Below, in pieces: positions 21,292 through 21,828 of a stretch of DNA of 21,828 nt (positions are counted from its first letter, which is position 1; each line of letters begins with the position of its first letter). The stretch comes from a virus, in IMG/VR virus record IMGVR_UViG_3300027608_000181, positions 1 to 21,828 of that record; one strand, 5' to 3'. The position numbers and the translations under genes were made by a program. A model generated the notes under the pieces. That model was given only the letters and a program-made list of their open reading frames with translations, was not told the DNA's origin and made no database searches.

Positions 21292-21729
21292 ATGAAACGC
21301 ATATTATTTCTGTTACTTCTATGTATTGGTTGTAGCACCATAACAATAAAACCTGTGCCAACAATATATCAACCTGATATAACTTCAACCACCAGCACCT
21401 CTACTACCAGTACTACTACCACTACTACCACGACTGTGGTGCGCCTTGGATACTGCGCCCAATGGCATGAACTAGCCTTGTCTCTAGGTTGGCCAGAAGA
21501 ACAACTACCCACTTTAGATAAAGTTATGTGGCGTGAGTCACGCTGTACACCAGATGTTTACTCAAATGGGAACCACGGTTTGACCCAAATTAACAATATT
21601 CATCGCGCATGGATAGAGCAATTAGGGTGGACATTCCCTGATGACCTATATGACCCAGCAAAAAACTTAAGGTTTGCTTACCTTTTATGGGCCGATGATG
21701 GATGGAAACACTGGAAAACAGCAATGTAA
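21292..21729 (+). CDS. Lipoprotein with lysozyme/SLT-like muralytic domain, 145 aa
   Basis: GAGGAGAG just upstream sets the ATG. Residues 1-14 are a signal peptide ending in a lipobox-like LCIGC (Cys14), predicting export and lipid anchoring on the outer face of the membrane. Residues 31-50 are an almost pure Thr/Ser linker. The remaining 95 residues are a compact SLT/lysozyme-like fold: WHELALSLGWPEEQLPTLDK, then VMWRESRCTP with catalytic Glu82, GLTQIN (96-101), and DDLYDPAKNLRFAYLLWADD with GWKHW. Motif order and spacing match small actinobacterial peptidoglycan hydrolases. It probably cleaves host peptidoglycan, either as an endolysin exported by the host or as a surface-anchored enzyme. 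It is short, just the core fold. A promoter-like element overlaps its stop and a holin-like gene follows, consistent with a lysis module. Confidence 0.82.
   Translation: MKRILFLLLLCIGCSTITIKPVPTIYQPDITSTTSTSTTSTTTTTTTTVVRLGYCAQWHELALSLGWPEEQLPTLDKVMWRESRCTPDVYSNGNHGLTQINNIHRAWIEQLGWTFPDDLYDPAKNLRFAYLLWADDGWKHWKTAM
21391..21441 (+). repeat. ACC/ACT trinucleotide-rich tract (Thr linker)
   Basis: Repeated ACC, ACT and AGC codons encode the Thr/Ser linker of the lipoprotein. Low-complexity trinucleotide runs like this are prone to length change. Confidence 0.75.
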
Positions 21730-21748
21730 TAAAAAGGCTTATATATAG
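21725..21748 (+). promoter_or_regulatory. Promoter-like repeat element, copy 4
   Basis: TGTAATAAAAAG, a free base (G), CTT, ATATATAG, then GAGAG. It overlaps the last codons and stop of the lipoprotein gene. The final G (21748) is 32 nt before the next ATG at 21780, the same distance as for copy 2. The end TATAGGAGA is very close to the initiation region of T7-group promoters. Confidence 0.68.
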
Positions 21749-21779
21749 GAGAGTTTTCTTTACCTATTCGGAGATCATC

Positions 21780-21828
21780 ATGAAAAAATTACAAGATATT
21801 AGTGGACGAATTGTAGCCACATTCCTTA
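21780..21828 (+). CDS. Start of a probable holin-like membrane protein (3' end outside window)
   Basis: GGAG at 21770-21773 precedes the ATG at 21780, and 16 codons are visible: MKKLQDISGRIVATFL. The basic/amphipathic start leading into ATFL resembles the beginning of a small phage membrane protein family I recall near endolysins (a GRxVATFL... segment entering the first membrane helix). Being next to the muralytic lipoprotein and behind its own promoter-like element, a holin is the leading guess. Only the N-terminus can be seen, so the assignment is weak. Confidence 0.5.
   Translation, partial: MKKLQDISGRIVATFL

Noticed and set aside
1-21828. tRNA genes, CRISPR arrays, insertion sequences, integrase or attachment sites
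   Set aside because: No cloverleaf-like segments, regularly spaced repeats, transposase/integrase motifs or flanking direct repeats were seen on either strand.

Overview
The window is one transcribed strand of a tailed bacteriophage genome (or prophage-like contig): the virion morphogenesis module, followed by the start of what looks like the lysis module. All supported genes are on the + strand and tightly packed, with many 1-nt stop/start overlaps. The module has a head-tail adaptor and a nozzle-like protein but no tape measure, tail-tube or baseplate genes. Four genes after the tail fibre look like internal (ejection) proteins. This is the layout of a short-tailed (podovirus-type) phage. 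The host is inferred: the small membrane protein at 1017-1238 and the Thr-linker lipoprotein with a lysozyme/SLT domain at 21292-21729 resemble proteins I know mainly from actinobacteria and their phages, and the base composition is moderately AT-rich, so an aquatic low-GC actinobacterium is a reasonable guess.

Layout. 2-769: C-terminal part of the large terminase. 805-5078: a run of small genes (several basic, Lys/Pro-rich, three only 33-40 residues) plus a 497-residue predicted zinc metallopeptidase. 5081-7162: portal. 7227-8027: scaffold. 8056-9024: major capsid protein, closed by a strong intrinsic terminator at 9052-9104. 9207-13439: beta-rich virion protein, small Cys protein, adaptor, nozzle-like protein and collar-domain tail fibre. 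13441-20061: four putative internal virion proteins, the last 1472 residues. 20129-21729: metallophosphoesterase and lipoprotein muralytic enzyme. 21780 onward: the first 16 codons of a probable holin-like gene.

Regulation. An almost identical AT-rich element of about 24 bp occurs four times, always on the + strand in or overlapping an intergenic gap, just ahead of a gene block (771, 7171, 9117, 21725). It ends TATAG or AATAG followed by purines, like a phage single-subunit RNA polymerase promoter. It would split the module into small-genes/portal, scaffold/capsid, tail/ejection and late-lysis transcription units.

Most notable points: (1) the nozzle gene is split by CTT TAA C after 17 codons in a context like the RF2 (prfB) +1 frameshift site, so the full 559-residue protein probably needs a +1 shift; (2) the four-copy promoter-like element; (3) a shared P-(M/I)-G-K-A-(Y/F) N-terminal motif in three otherwise different small virion-region proteins; (4) a lethal-factor-like zinc peptidase inside the head gene cluster; (5) a hairpin that holds the Shine-Dalgarno of the capsid gene.
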